DNA from: Paraphysomonas bandaiensis
Lineage: Eukaryota > Chrysophyceae
Direction of reading: 5' to 3'
Assembly (NCBI GenBank): GCA_965644295.1
Contig: CBFFRP010000248.1
Location: 1-58,360, forward strand
Length of the DNA stretch: 58,360 nucleotides
Part shown: positions 8,770 through 21,840 of the stretch, piece by piece
Position numbering within the stretch: position 1 is the first letter of the stretch
How the letters are laid out: each line of letters starts with the position of its first letter
The notes under the pieces: model-generated
Seen by the model: only the letters and a program-made list of their open reading frames with translations
Database searches by the model: none
What the model was told of the DNA's origin: nothing
Position numbers and translations under genes: made by a program

Positions 8770-9791
8770 ATGCGCCGGCTCCTGTCCCAGTCCAGTGTGC
8801 ATGCAGCAGTGTCATTGGGTCTCTGTGTCCCTGTAGTGTCTCTCAGTGACCCTCAACAACCCCCCGCTGTCCCTGCTGGTTCTCCTGCCTCTGATAAACC
8901 TCCTGCTCCTGCTCCTGCGAGGTGCCCTTTCGCTCATCTATGGGAATGGACGGGCTCTCTGTCCCTTCCTTTCGGTCACCCCTCTATCACAGACATCAGA
9001 GAGGATCCTGTTGAGTATAACAAGAGCCACTATCCCTCTGGACTTAACGCCATCTTCTTATCTGATGATGTTAAATCATATGAGAAGACATTCGCAGGTG
9101 ATGAGGGACTGCTTGAGAACCCTCAGGATAGAGAGATCGTCAAGTACGCCAACAATATTATCAGTACGCTGCAGGAGCATGGTCTTAGGAGAGGGAGTAG
9201 TGTGGCTGATATAGGGGCAGGAACCGGTGAGTATATTAGAACTGTATTCTGCTTACACTCTAATTGGAACGGTTCAGGATACATTACTAGGATGCTTGTG
9301 TCAGCTGTAGGGACTGAAGGTGAAGTATGGGCACAGGAAATATCACCAGGGTTCATGTCTATGTTGGAGAAGATGAAGACCAATGAAGACCTCGAAAACA
9401 TGCACATAATTGAGGGAAATGTGAAAGATTGCGGATTGCCTGCTGATTCACTTGACCTGGTTCTCGTATGTGATGTATACCACCACTTTGAGTATCCCCG
9501 CACGATGTGTCGGTAGGAGACTGCGACTGTGCTTTGCTGGTCTGACACTTTTTCAGGTCCATTCATAGTGCACTTAAGAAAGGCCCCAAGAAAGGCAGAC
9601 TGGCAGTTATTGACTTCCACAGGGATGATAGTAAGATATGGAGCCGCCCCAAAGGCTGGGTAATGGAACATGTCAGAGGCAACCAAGAGGACTTCAGAAA
9701 AGAAATCGAATCTGCAGGATTCCGCCTTGTGAGTAATCCAGCCATCCCTGGAATTACAGAGAACTACTGCATGATATTCGAGCCTGTATAA
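8770..9791 (+). CDS. Class I SAM-dependent methyltransferase, probably organellar or secretory
   Basis: Three exons (8770-9226, 9278-9512, 9557-9791) with 51- and 44-nt introns give 308 residues. Motif I (VADIGAGTG) is completed across intron 1 by YITRML. The motif II region is WAQEISPGF, motif IV is LDLVLVCDVYHHFEYP, and GRLAVIDFHRDD marks strand 5. The C-terminal EHVRGNQEDFRKEIESAGF resembles bacterial-type UbiE/Methyltransf_11 proteins of unknown substrate. The N-terminus (MRRLLSQSSVHAAVSLGLCV) is basic then hydrophobic, compatible with mitochondrial import or a signal peptide, followed by a Pro-rich linker. I chose ATG 8770 because the first in-frame ATG follows a GTG that eukaryotes would not use. 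An AATAAA lies near 9823. The substrate cannot be told from the sequence. Confidence 0.85.
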
Positions 9792-10008
9792 TTTATGGTG
9801 TGTGTTAGCTGCATGGTTATCAAATAAATAAGAATGTAGGATTTACTACTATTCTTCCATGAATGGTATCAGGTTCTTGGTTTTGGTCAACATCTATAAT
9901 AGCAAGAGTGCTCATACGACGAATGCATGAATGGATTTACTCTTTTCTGAGCATGGTAGCTGAGAGCAGTTTTCAGTTTCGAACCTGACATTCTTAGGAT
10001 CTATTTTT

Positions 10009-11036
10009 CGACCTAGTCAATTTAGTGGAATTTCCTAGTCACACCAATGTTGGTGTAAAAACCCTTGTGACCCGGTACTGCTCTCGCAAATGTCTCAACA
10101 TAGCAGGAATAGATACCTCTAGAAAATGTGACATAACCGCTCTCTCCTGTATCTGTAGCTTAATAGATCGAAATATTGACTCCGAGGTATTTTTCTGCGG
10201 GGCGTGGCCAGGTATGCCCGGTGCCCCAAAGTTGAATGTACCCCCATTCCACTCCTCAGCGAGGTATACGGAGTTCTGTCAACGACCTCGTTCACCAACA
10301 CGTCCTCCTCTGAGGACTGACTCAAAGAATCCATAACTAACTAGACTTATATATACTAAATTGCATAAAGTGTCTTTTATTATACATCAGATTACTTGCG
10401 GAATGCTTGTTTATAATATGCGCTCCTTCACCCAAGCCACTAATATTTCGGAGCAAGTATCTTGTACAGTCACAATGTTTCAGCTTTGATGCATTAAGCA
10501 AACTGCAAATCCTTTCAAGATGCGATTTGGTTTCCAAACCAGTTGTTTTCAGTGTGTGTAGAGTGGTGTGTAAGAGGTTGTAGCGCGTTGTTGTCATACT
10601 TGTGCCTAATAATTCATAGTTAAATAAGTGATGCTGATAGACCCCCAGAGAGTAAGATTTCATCGATGTTTTCAAAGGTAACTGAAGGACATGCATGAAG
10701 ATTGTGTTGAGAGAAAGAATGGTTTACCAGCCTACTTCAGCATTCAAGAGAGCGATGGAGTCCTGCCTATGCTGCTATATACCGCTCTTTAGCTTTGTTT
10801 TGACCTGATGTATGTTGCATTGGTTCTACTTCACCTGCTATGACCTCATGCTTCTGTAATGCGTAGCTATATATATGCCTGTAATGTCAAGCTATAGGCC
10901 TGTAACGCGTAGCTATATGCGAGTAAAAACTAGGTTTAATACTATATTGGCTAGGCTGAGTCATTTATTGCTTTGACTAGGTTTTTACACCGAAAATAGT
11001 ATGACTAGGAAATTCAACCTAATTGACTAGGTTGAA
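10009..11036. mobile_element. Terminal-inverted-repeat DNA element, unclassified
   Basis: The left end (about 10009-10070, with TCCTAGTCA and GGTGTAAAAACC) is mirrored at the right end (about 10975-11036, with GGTTTTTACACC and TGACTAGGAAATTC). The inverted repeats are about 50-55 bp with indels. CTAGTC or GACTAG occurs several times near the ends, as a subterminal repeat. No clear target-site duplication was found. An open frame on the minus strand (10337-10696) has no recognisable domain. The element occupies the gap between the convergent methyltransferase and ATRX genes. Confidence 0.6.
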
Positions 11037-11602
11037 TAATATATCTCGACATACTTTCTATGTACTTCTGCGTTATCCACGTCTTTATACCAGCAGGGAT
11101 GGGTAACAAGATATTTCAATACTCTATAAGCGGTCCAACAATATTATTGCAATATATTCGTATCATTAATCAACAGTTGAATGCATGCGTACATGTATAT
11201 TCCATTTTGTGATTGCCTCATGATTACCAAATTCCATATCTTGAATCGTCATGATACGAAACTTCAGTTTCACAGTTGTAGCTATATGTATCTTTGGCTA
11301 TGTATTACTGATTTTCACATTGTATTTAACGTACTATCTACAGAACTATCTTACAGAACAATACGTATTCCAACAGAACAATAGGTGCATCATTGGTTGC
11401 ATCTTTGACTCGCTACATTTCCATCTATTTAATTAGCGAAAATCTGGGCCGCAATAATTACATTATTCGTTCAGTTATAACACGGTAAGTAAATATACTT
11501 CGTATAATCGCAATCATCTCAAAAATAAGGCTTACTTGATTCGTAATCCTGTATTCTAATACTGTAAACTATAAAAACTATTGCATTTCGGTATATAGCA
11601 TT
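11037..11602. other. Intergenic, 3' side of ATRX
   Basis: AT-rich. Short open frames at 11181-11436 show no conserved motif; nothing else recognised. Confidence 0.4.
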
Positions 11603-14600
11603 TCATGATATATGATCCTTTATAATGTCGTATTCTTCAGAAAGGTGGTTCACAACTGTGCCTGAAACCGCAGCCGCCGACGGCAAAGTAGACGTCATGG
11701 CTTTCGCCACGAGTTGTGTAGTATTCTCCGCCTCTTCAAATTCCTTCTCCGCATCAAGCCTCTCCCTCTCGTCCAAATGCTCTCCTTCATCGTCCATGAG
11801 CACGTGCTGTAAATTGTCTATGGTCCGAATGCTTTTCCACAACTTATTGTAGACATCTTTGAGCACGGCATCATCTTGTATCACATTTACCTGTGTTCCT
11901 TTCAGTAATGAAAATGATAAGTTTTTAGTCTTACAGTGTGATTTATATTCATATTAAGTCGATCTTCCTTCGTGAGGTCGTGTGATGCAGTGTCAACGTA
12001 CTCGAACTCTTCGTCTGTATCGGAGGAATATCCTGATATATGCGCCCCTACTTCCTTGCTTGTGTAATGATTCTTAGGCATCTGGGCATCTACAACACGT
12101 GCTGCTACACTCAGCTTCGTGATTTGCATCTTATAGACCCTCTCCTCCATGGTATTAGCCGCTACCAGTCTTTGTGAGAAAGTACGCATATAAATTAGGA
12201 CAGTAATTTGAATTAATGAAGTCATGGAGCCTCCTACCGGTATATAAATGTGGGCTTCAATTGACCATATCTATAGCACCGATATATAGCCTGGAGGTCA
12301 TTGACAGGGTTCCTACAAGTTCAATGAAGAGGATATCAGAGTATATAGCTTCAAACACACCAACACGTGTCGAAAATGATAACTCGGTTAGCAGACGGTA
12401 GATTAATACCCATGTTTCCCGCCATGGTAGATATCAAAAAGAGCTGACAGTGGGATGACCTACACATTTGTAAAATTGATATGTTCGAATACGAGATCTT
12501 ACTCATTAAACTTCTTTATAATGTCCTGTCGCTTTGACGACTGAACACTTCCGTCGAGTCTCTGAAAAACAAATAAAAACACACAAGTCAAAGTTTCAGC
12601 ACACAAGCTCTACATTACAATTACCATGTACTGATTGCCTCTACTCCAAAATCGCCTGGCCAACATCTCTCCATCACATGTCGCATGACAGCAGAGAGAT
12701 TGCCCATCTCTAAGAGCAGACCTTGACTGATTTATTGTATCCACTGTAGCCCCCCAGTCAAGACTCAGTATCGATTCCAGTACATCCAGCGCAACAAGAC
12801 TCTGCAGAAACCGTGAAAGCATAAATACACTGCTACATGCCCACACAACTCACACCTGACTAAACAGTACGACTTTGTCTCCAATAGATATGCAGTTAGA
12901 CAAAATGGAAAGAAAAGCGATCACCTATACAGAAATTAAAATTAACAATGTGATTTGAAATGGGGGCGATTGCCTTGTTTCCAGACTCTAGTAACTCATG
13001 TTCTGAATAATTTACGTCCGAGGATTCGTTGGTGTCGCTCCTCCACCAATCATCCGCTCCCTCACCGGTATCCTCCATATTTTCGTCCACTTCACCGAGA
13101 TTATTTTCATAATCATACATGCTCGCTGCTCTCTCTTCTTCCCATTCGCTTGTAAGGGTCGATGAATTACCCAACTGATACTCATTATCAATCCCTTCAA
13201 GCAGTTGCATATCAGTGGTCGCAGCATCAGTTGGGGAAACTTTCTCAGAGCTCTTTTCAACCTTTATAGCATATGAAACAAGCTTGATTGATAATAATAC
13301 ACTCACAGAAGAACAAATAAACTTAGCATACACAGGGCGTAGATAATCAACCGCAGTAGACAACTTCTTTATTGCCTGTCAAAAAAACTTATATAGCTTA
13401 TTCAACAATACAATGAGAAACCTCTATTTCGCCAGTTTTAAAGTGTTGGAGATTAAAAGGAAGACATGCGGGGTGGTCCCACACTCTCATACCTCTCTTA
13501 AAAGCCTTCAAAGAAACAAATAATCACATAACACTATAGTAAGATTATACACTAACTTCAAACTGCCTTAGTGGCCCATTCATTAAAGTGTTAATGGATA
13601 TTTTGTACAAATACTTTTGGAACGGTGTCAACCGTATGAAAATCGCATATTCCCTATATGTAACATTTAACCCCGGGACTACTAATTTCGGGATAATACC
13701 TCTTCGGCTTCAGGTATGCGGTAAGTACAGTTTCGTTTCGTCGAGCTATTATACTCTGAAGTTTTTTATTTAATACGTGACTCTTGCGTTTCATTATCTT
13801 CCTAGCTTCATCGCTCGCATCTTTGGCTCCACCATTCTGAAACCAAATTTTAGAAGCTACAAAAGAACTTCACAAGGGAGATTTGAGAATTGGCCTACCC
13901 GAATAGGGGTTACGAATTCGGACTCAAATTTTTTCCAGCCCCTGAGGTATTTAGGACAAACGAATTCTACCATTGAGAAAAGCTCACGCAGATTGTTTTG
14001 TATTGGCGATCCCGTCAGACAAATTCGTCTTCTAGTGCGAATGTTGCTAAGATGTTTAAATAAACGACTATCTACTTTCTTCACATGATGTGCCTCATCA
14101 AATACAACGACGTCAGGGCCTATGACGATAAGTAACAACCAGAGTTGACAAAATAATTCTATTCCACCTGGATTATTCAGATATTTCAGAACTTCTTCCG
14201 CATAGTTTGGTGCCAATGAAAACTCAGTATCACCGGTCCGTGCTGTGTTCTGGGCCTTTTCGGCATGATCGAGTAATTTACAAAACAGGTCCTTTCCAAC
14301 TATGAGAACACTTGAAGTTGACATGAACCACTTCTTCAACAATTGATATCTACATTAAAATTTATATGACCCAAGGACAGAGTTTTTATCAAACCTTTCT
14401 TTTGGGGAAACGGATGAAGTAAGTAAGAATACTTTCACTTTGTCCTTGATGTTATAGGGCATCCACTTCATATATTCCAGCCTCCAGTTCGCAACAACAT
14501 TCACAGGAGCAAGGATGAGTATCCTGAAATCACTTGAGTATGAGTATAGTTACCATATCACTTACCTCTGAATGAGGGGCGCTGTGTTCGATCGGGACGG

Positions 14601-17212
14601 CTTTTTTATGCGACGTAGGAGCGGGTCCGTCAAGAGAGTCGAGGTGAAGGCCACCGTCTACAATACATAGTAAACAACTAATATCAATGATTTCTGGCAG
14701 CATCGCACCGACAAAGACTTTCCTGGTGCAACATCGAGTTACAACAAAATATTTATGAAGAGAGTGCAACTTTCACCTGAACCCATGCAGTGGGCGATAA
14801 TGCAGCCGCTTCCATCAGGTGGATCTGAAAGAGTTATGTCCTCAGTGCATTCTGCTTTGACCTTCTCATTACTATATTTTATAAAACCTGTAGAAAAAAT
14901 CTCTGACATAGTGGTCCTCCACATCAAACTCACCGCTTCCTTCTGATGCTCCATTAATTTAGTAGAAAAAAAATTGTGCAGATAAATCGGGGGGGCGGGT
15001 TTTATGCTCAGACTTACGCCTGTAGGTATTAATTACTGTCAGGATTATCAGTACTTGTTCTACGTACGCTGCGTGCCAGGTGGTATGAGACTCATAGCAT
15101 CAGAATCAGGGTAAAAATTTACACTTAATGTGGTGTCTGAAGAATCACTATCACATAGATCTATGGGGTCTTCGAACGATCCAGTGGAATGCTGTGGTCG
15201 GCCCTGTAAATACATATTCACCTTTCCATCTTCATCTTTATGTAACTCCATGTGAAGCCCCTCGTCAGTGTCGTCCCTCTCTGTAGGTTTCTGTTCATTT
15301 GCAGCGCCTTGCTCGCAAGCATCCGGTGGGGCAATAGGGAGGGGCTCTGAGCTACTGCTGCTGAGTCCCCAACCCTCTAATTTTTTACTCATCCCAAGTC
15401 CATTAGCAACACCATTCTCCTTCTCATACCTCAGCTCTCGACGCCGTTTGTGTTTTAGAATGATGTGTGCAGACATGTTGTCCTCTTCAGAAGCCGCTGA
15501 GCTTTCTGATTTCCTTTTTCTACCAAATGTCCGCCGCCTAGCTACTATCCTTTTTATCATACGATCTTCGTCACGATCCTCTTCATCAGCGTAGGACACC
15601 AGTTGTTCACTCTCTCCTCTTAACAGCTCTTCCATACTGTACGGTGGGTCACAGCGGCTGTACACATATAAATATAGTGAAATTCTGCTTATCGTGCACT
15701 TACGTGGGCGCATTTTCACCAAAGATTTGTGTCTTGTAATTCTCACTAATTCTACGGATATCAGAGGTACTCCCAAAGTCATGAATAGCGTCGATGTCGT
15801 CTATTATATCAAACTTTCTTTTAAGCAACGCCACCTCACTAGGATTTTCCCTAATACGATACTAGTTACACTTCCAGAAATTAATGCTGTCATAAGCTCT
15901 TCATCAGAAATCCAATTCAGTTTACAATATAACATACCACATTACAACATATCTAAAATATATAGCAATATATAGTAGTAAACATACGTCAGAAGCAGAG
16001 CTTTCGCAATAGCGGGATGCAAGTCCATACGCTTATCACTCGTCAACAAGTCAAGACTTAAAGGCAAATAGCGCATCACAATCCGCACTTCCTGTGGCAC
16101 TTCGTACATCTCCTCCAGCATCTGCCTACAACTTAAGTCTTTAATAGAGAGGGCATTTAGTACATCTACTGGAGTCTGTCGTTTGAATGATGGAGGGTAA
16201 ATATCAGTAGGGAGAGTAAAAGGGTACGAAGATATAATGCCTTTGAGGGTGTCATCTGTCGCAGCTATAGCATTTAGTCTATACAGCTTGGCTTTGTCGT
16301 CATGAGACTCCTCTAATTCATCCTCATCATGACAGTAGGTCAGTGAGGATGATGTAGAAATGGCTTTTTGATGAGATGGAAACTTTACACCAGAAGGAAC
16401 GACAGCACGGCTCCATAAACTCTTTAGGAATGTCTCATCTACAGAGCTGTATTTGTCTGTGTCCTCTTGTGGAGATTTCTCATTCTCATGCTTTTCCCAC
16501 AGCTGGTAAAATATGTCAACACATCCACCAATCTCATCTAGATGCTCTTGCAGCTCCTCAACTCTGTACTCTAGCAAAACCATGTATTCTTTCCACAACT
16601 TCTTCAGCTCCTCCGTATCAGAAGCAAACTCCTCCCTGAAAAGAAAAAAAATAGAAAACGTAGTTATACAAGCGGTAAAACTATAGATGAGTCATACTCT
16701 GTTCTAAGGTCCTCAGCACACTGATTTCGTTTCTCAGTTAGCATAGCACTAATAGCATCAGTGTCTAGCATACGGTGACATTCTTTAAGCTTCGTTTCGA
16801 TCGACCAAAGGAGGTTCTCAGTTTCTTCTTTGGATTCAGGAAATTGAGAAGAAGATGAGCACTGATCTAGTATCTCTTGATATTTCAGAAGCGGGGTGGG
16901 GTCGCAACTAAAGCAGTTCCAAGTTGTTGCCTCTATAATCGCATTGAGAGCATCTGAGCCGCAGTGCTGCCGTATACAGTCCTCACAGAAGCTGCAGTTG
17001 CATGAATCACACATCACTAACGTTCCGCCCTGAGCACACCACATGCATTCATCGACCTCGTCGTCTTTGTCGATGATGTCGCTCAAGTGTTTTATCTCAT
17101 CGAAACATTTGGCGCATAGAGGAACAGGAATCACAGGGTGCTCGCAGACCCTCTCGAGACGATCAGCGCACTCATCAAACTTATAGCTGCATATAGTGCA
17201 GTAGATATCCAT
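11603..17212 (-). CDS. ATRX: ATRX-like SNF2 chromatin remodeller with ADD domain
   Basis: About twenty exons separated by introns mostly near 45-60 nt. The first exon (17212-16698) encodes an ADD zinc module at the very N-terminus: CTIC, CAKC, CMWC, CDSC, CEDC and CFSC pairs, which in ATRX reads unmethylated H3K4 with H3K9me3. A charged, Ser-rich middle follows (15060-15660). The SNF2 ATPase starts around 15030: HCMGSGKS (Walker A, split by an intron at about 14780), [11 protein letters not shown] (motif Ia), [11 protein letters not shown] (motif II), LTGSPIQNN (motif III). The helicase C lobe has [28 protein letters not shown] and [11 protein letters not shown] (motif VI). ATG 17212 opens directly on the ADD domain. 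The protein is much shorter than vertebrate ATRX because the disordered centre is small. It is divergent with the epimerase gene. Confidence 0.92.
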
Positions 17213-17706
17213 CTGCAGGTATGTGTATGCGGTGACGGGGCGTGTAAGTGTCGAGCTGATGATCTGAATGGAATTCAGGTGGACTTTTTTTCTGTGTCTC
17301 GACTTCAGTCTGCAGAGTTCAGTCGCAGTGGAGAGCGACTTGGATGCTACTCGTGGTGGTGTCATGTACAGCAATGTACAGCCCACCATATCTATGGACT
17401 CGTTCAAATGCTACTGTATACCAGTATGTACAGCAGTATATTCTGGCTGGCCGTCCCGTAGCCGTTAGCCGGCCGTTAGACCGGATCAAGTGAATCCAGA
17501 GTGATATACACACATCTAGCTTATCTCTCGATCTACAAGTCAGTGCGATTGACGAGACGATAGATACTGCTGTGGTGGGTGCGATGCATACATATTCACG
17601 TTCTGCTGACATTCACTGAGTGGAAGACAAAACAACCAAACGACTACCATATCTCTGGTCCCAGGTGAATATCTCTATCGTTTCATTGTGAAGCTTTCTG
17701 TTGCCA
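17213..17706. promoter_or_regulatory. Divergent promoter between ATRX and aldose 1-epimerase
   Basis: A 494-bp interval between the two start codons. It contains TACAGCAGTA at 17429-17438 within a TA/CA-rich patch, and TACTGCTGTG (9 of 10 bases of the reverse complement) near 17566. No TATA box is obvious for either gene. Confidence 0.55.
17429..17438 (+). promoter_or_regulatory. Copy of recurrent promoter decamer TACAGCAGTA
   Basis: Exact match in the ATRX/GALM divergent interval, context TGTACAGCAGTATA. It is one of nine exact copies in the window. Function is inferred only from position and recurrence. Confidence 0.5.
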
Positions 17707-18805
17707 ATGAATGTATCGGCGACTGTTATTGGTCAATTCGAGGGAGTAGACGTCCATGAAATCAGTGTATGCAATGCTAGTGGTTTCCGAATAACCTGTT
17801 TGTCTTATGGAGCAACAGTTAGCAGTGTTTTATGTCCGGATCGGAGCGGCGTGTTAGATGAAGTCATCTTATGTGCTAATTTTCAAGATCTCTTATCACC
17901 AGACTCTCAAAAGCCCAAGTATGTCGGCACAATAGGACGAGTGTCCAACAGAATCGGCCGCGGAAAATTTTCTATTAATGATGTACAGTATAGTCTTGCC
18001 ACGAATAATGGCGAAAATCACCTTCATGGTGGTTCACGGGGCTTTGATAAGGTTGTGTGGAGCTGGTGCCCTGTCAAGGAAGATCAACGGGCAGGAGTTA
18101 GATTCAGATATCATTCGTATCACATGGAAGAAGGGTATCCTGGAGAAGTTGATGTAAGATTACAGTATGCCTACCTAAAGTGTATCATGTTTTGTATAGG
18201 TGTGTGCAGAGTATTGTATTACTCCAGATAATGAAATGACAATGACTTTTACCGCTGTTCCCAGTCAGTCCACGCCCATCAGCATCACCAACCATGCAAT
18301 GTGGAATCTTAGTGGCGGTTTCACATCAGATATAAAAAATCATACCTTAGAATTATCATGTACACATTATCTACCAGTAGACGATGGGCTTATTCCCACT
18401 GGGGAGGTTGCTGCAGTGGAAGGAACTGTATTCGATATGCGATCTGCTGTGAAGTTGGAGACTATAATTGCCGCTATCGGACATTGTGGCATCAATGGTG
18501 TGGATCACAGTTTCGTCGTTAGTGCCCACGATGTTGACGAGATTCTGCCACATGTGGCAACACTCACTTGTTCCAGCAGTGGAAGACAGCTCGTTGTCAA
18601 CTCTAACCAACCGGCAGTACAGATATATACTGGTAACTTTTTATCAAGTAATTTGGCTGACGCTCCGTTTTGTCAACACTATGGGGTGTGTATTGAAAAC
18701 CAAGCCTATCCTGACGCAGTCAACAAACCACACTTCCCAACAATGATTGTCAATGAGGGTGAAACGTACACACATCATGCCGTGTATAAATTCAGAACCG
18801 TTTAG
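17707..18805 (+). CDS. GALM: Aldose 1-epimerase (galactose mutarotase)
   Basis: Two exons (17707-18153, 18200-18805) and a 46-nt intron encode 350 residues, the usual family length. The enzyme interconverts alpha and beta anomers of hexoses, feeding galactose into the Leloir pathway in the cytosol. Family landmarks are all visible: YVGTIGRVSNRIGRGKF, NNGENHLHGG with the first active-site His, EEGYPGE just before the intron, NHAMWNLSG with the general-acid His, GVDHSFV, and CIENQAYPDA with the general-base Glu. There is no signal peptide. ATG 17707 is the first in frame; upstream bases do not extend the domain. It shares a 494-bp divergent promoter with ATRX, with no functional link evident. 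Confidence 0.95.
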
Positions 18806-19746
18806 TTGCTGTAGGTATCTGTCTAGGTAGAATTATGAACTCTCAACACATGCTGTAATCAGTCAAGTATTTAATGTACTACAAAACTGTGTCTCATCGA
18901 TTAAGTCACCTACGATAGGCAACGCACATTACTCGTGCAACTAACCTGATCTGATAAGAAATTGCGCATCGGCTACGTTATACAGTATGGAGTTTATACG
19001 TTTATACCTCGTATTATGATGAATATAGAAAGTGCACCCAGTTGTACACTGTAGTTTTACAATGAGTGCTTGAATATAATGATTGCTCATGTTCGCCTAG
19101 TAAGAAACAATCAACTAATTACTGGCAAGAAGTAAAGGTGGTAATTTTATGACGATTATTGGCTATTGTAATTCAACTTCTAACTACAGTCTCCTCTCAG
19201 TACGCAATTCTTGCAATTGATTTATTCAAAAAATTGGACCAGCTTGACTATTCCGAATTATCTGGAATACAGTGCTGCAAAAACTTATGAGCATACGAGG
19301 GGAACAATTCCAATGCATCACCTGCCAATGACAACAAATATCATAAATCCGAGTAGGACTGGGCCAACCGTATACCCTTGATCTCGGCGCTGTAAGAATA
19401 ATTATACGCAAATGCTTGTAGTCTGCTAAGTTACCGCCGCAACGCCAATCGGCACGTTTCCTCGCCTCGTAATGTTTTGATTATACTTTTCACTCTTCAA
19501 CCTCGTTTGGCGACTGGATGGCTACAATCACAAAAGTCACACACAGTTTACATCATTACGCAATACAACCATTTCTCTTTGATGTGATTGCAAATAGTGG
19601 ATTGTTTCTGGGCGCCAATGCCAATGAACTGATTCGCTTAATGTGAGGCGAGCCTTTGCAGTGAAATTTTATATCGACTGAATTGCAGTGAGACATTCAT
19701 GCACTGCTGTACGTTGTGTATATACGTATATACCGGTATATAGTGG

Positions 19747-19756
19747 TACAGCAGTA
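19747..19756 (+). promoter_or_regulatory. Copy of promoter decamer TACAGCAGTA
   Basis: Exact match, context GGTACAGCAGTACCAG, 225 bp upstream of the AlkB-like start codon. Confidence 0.5.
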
Positions 19757-19809
19757 CCAGTTGCCTAAGTGTGTAGAAGTACGAATTGGATATAGGTACG
19801 AAGTGGATA

Positions 19810-19819
19810 TACAGCAGTA
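19810..19819 (+). promoter_or_regulatory. Copy of promoter decamer TACAGCAGTA
   Basis: Exact match, context ATATACAGCAGTACTC, 162 bp upstream of the AlkB-like start codon. Confidence 0.5.
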
Positions 19820-19980
19820 CTCTATATACAGTGTAGTGTGTGTGGAGTTCATGTATATGTCTATAATTCTGTGTAGATGTCTGCATACAGCACAAGCACA
19901 TACACACACTGTGGAGAGGAGAGTATACGATATCTAACGCATGATTGCCCTGTCCTCCCACCGGCTGCTTCTTCTTGATC

Positions 19981-20955
19981 ATGAAAAGAAGGGGGAAGGG
20001 GCCTTCCCATCAGTCCAAGATATGGAGTTACTTGCATAAGGGAGGAGGAAGGGGTCAGAGTCTGTGCGAGTGCCCTGTGTGCGGTGTCAGCGTCATGCAC
20101 AGCCTCATCAACAGCCACGTAGACCTCTGCTTGGCGAAGAAAAATAATACAGAAACAGTGAAAGCGAAGCGCCCGAAACTGTTGGAAGAGTATTTGGGTG
20201 ATGCGGATGGCTCGAGAGTCATATCACGCACTGATGTTCCTGGTTTAGTCATTATATATGAATACATCTCTGAGGAAGTCGAAGATTTGCTTATTCTGCA
20301 AATTGATAGCGATGAACGTACACCTTGGCACTACTCTACTTTCAATGGACACTGTATGTCTAAATCTTATGGAGTGAAAACTTTGTTCGGTCTACCTGAT
20401 GAAGAGCGACGGGTCCGCAAGTTCGACGAATCAAAAGGTAATTGTGCATGCACGACGTGTGTAGAATGTGAAATTTTGTGTTACTGTAGGGGAGTATGAC
20501 GTACCAGCTTTTTTGAGAGAAATTCCGCAACGGCTACCTGCCCTGACTCCATTGCTCAAAAATGCACCGTTGGAGCTGCACACGTTCACTCCTAACGAAT
20601 GTAATTGCAATAGCTATGAAAGTGCTTCTGGACACTACTTAAAGGCACACTTTGACGATAGAGCTTTATCCGGTCCCATACTTATGAACCTCTCTATGGG
20701 GTGCGATGCCCACATGACCTACCACAGCCCTCACGGTGAAGAGATTTCTGTTAGCATTCCTCGCCGGTGAGTTTTATGCGCTGTGTCATTTGGAAGGTGT
20801 ATCATTACGTGTTTAGATCTCTACAGCTCGTCATGGGTCCTTCCAGGTGGACTTATATGCATAGTATTAAAAGTACTGACATATCTGGTCCTCGACGAGT
20901 GTCAGTGACGTGGCGACAGGCTGGTAGCCGGAATTATGGTATTCGTAACAAATAA
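19981..20955 (+). CDS. AlkB-type Fe(II)/2-oxoglutarate dioxygenase with N-terminal UBZ4 zinc finger
   Basis: Three exons (19981-20437, 20490-20766, 20817-20955; introns of 52 and 50 nt) give 290 residues. Residues about 30-52 form a RAD18-type UBZ4 finger: CPVCGVSV, then INSHVDLCL, i.e. C-x2-C-x11-H-x3-C, a ubiquitin-binding module of DNA-damage proteins. The C-terminal half is an AlkB fold: NECNCNSYES, the iron-binding HFD, LSMGCDAHMTY, IPRRSLQLVMG, the distal His in YMHSI, and the 2-oxoglutarate-binding RRVSVTWR. The strand pattern is closest by eye to the AlkB part of ALKBH8-like proteins rather than ALKBH2/3. The likely role is oxidative demethylation of nucleic acid, recruited by ubiquitin; the substrate is unknown. 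ATG 19981 is the first Met before the finger. Confidence 0.85.
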
Positions 20956-21840
20956 CACAGGTTTCTGTAGTTGCAATCGTGAGATGTACTGAGGTAGGCA
21001 ATGTATATACCCATGACTGTGAAGTTGTAGTTAACCCATCTCCTTTGAAGGCCGTGCAACAAAATGGTGATAACTTCAGGTCGTGAGAAAGAAGCACTAT
21101 TGCCGTTATCAAGGGTATAGACCTCGAAGCGACTTCACTTCATTGCAGTTAATATCAACTATTCTATTGAGCAGGGTTCTACGTTCTGCCAGTAATATAT
21201 TTCTTGTATGTAGTTTTGAAATTTTCGCTTATTCTTTTTCTATACCGCTGTGATACGCACCTTGCTGATTCAGTTGCACAAGAAAGTATGATTGCATAAG
21301 ATCGTGACTATCAAAGATCCGATAATATTGATTGGTAGTTGAAATGATATAAATCTTGTGATAATAAGACATATTGATTATAATTTCACTAATTGATTAT
21401 TGAGGTGGATATGAAAAGCTTGTTTGATCTGGATGATGTTCAGGTACAATTGTACAATTTGATGATTTAGTTCGACAGAACCCTGCCTGGTTTAAAATGC
21501 CACCTGAATGTTTGATACAGATGCTTATATTGTAGATAAAATTTAGATTTCAAAAAGCAGTAGTCAAGAAGAAAGCACAGGGGCGCCGCTATTGAATAAA
21601 ATACTGTACCTGCATACGAAGGTGAATTCGATGAAGAGAAAGATGATGAGGAGGACCCTCAACAAAGTCGGTCTCGCACCTTTCGTGGTGTTCTGGGGGA
21701 GAAGTGCCGGAGATATTGTTCAGGGAAACTAACGTGAGCCGCATATATAGTCAGCAGATGCTTAATGCTTGTATGGTACAAGGGACACTAATTAGTGTCA
21801 CTTGTGTATACGTCTTTGGGCCTTGAAGTGTATAAACAGG

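Larger units (their letters stand above)
18806..19980. other. Intergenic between GALM and the AlkB-like gene; 3' part promoter-like
   Basis: 18806-19690 shows no gene or repeat. From about 19700 to 19920 the sequence becomes a TA/CA-rich tract with two exact TACAGCAGTA decamers and palindromic TATACCGGTATATA. It lies 60-280 bp in front of the AlkB-like start and is probably its promoter. Confidence 0.45.

Noticed and set aside
14739-14954. ATRX Walker A apparently mutated to GSGES
   Set aside because: The apparent change is read-through into an intron; splicing at TCAG/GTGAAAG to the next exon restores GSGKS.
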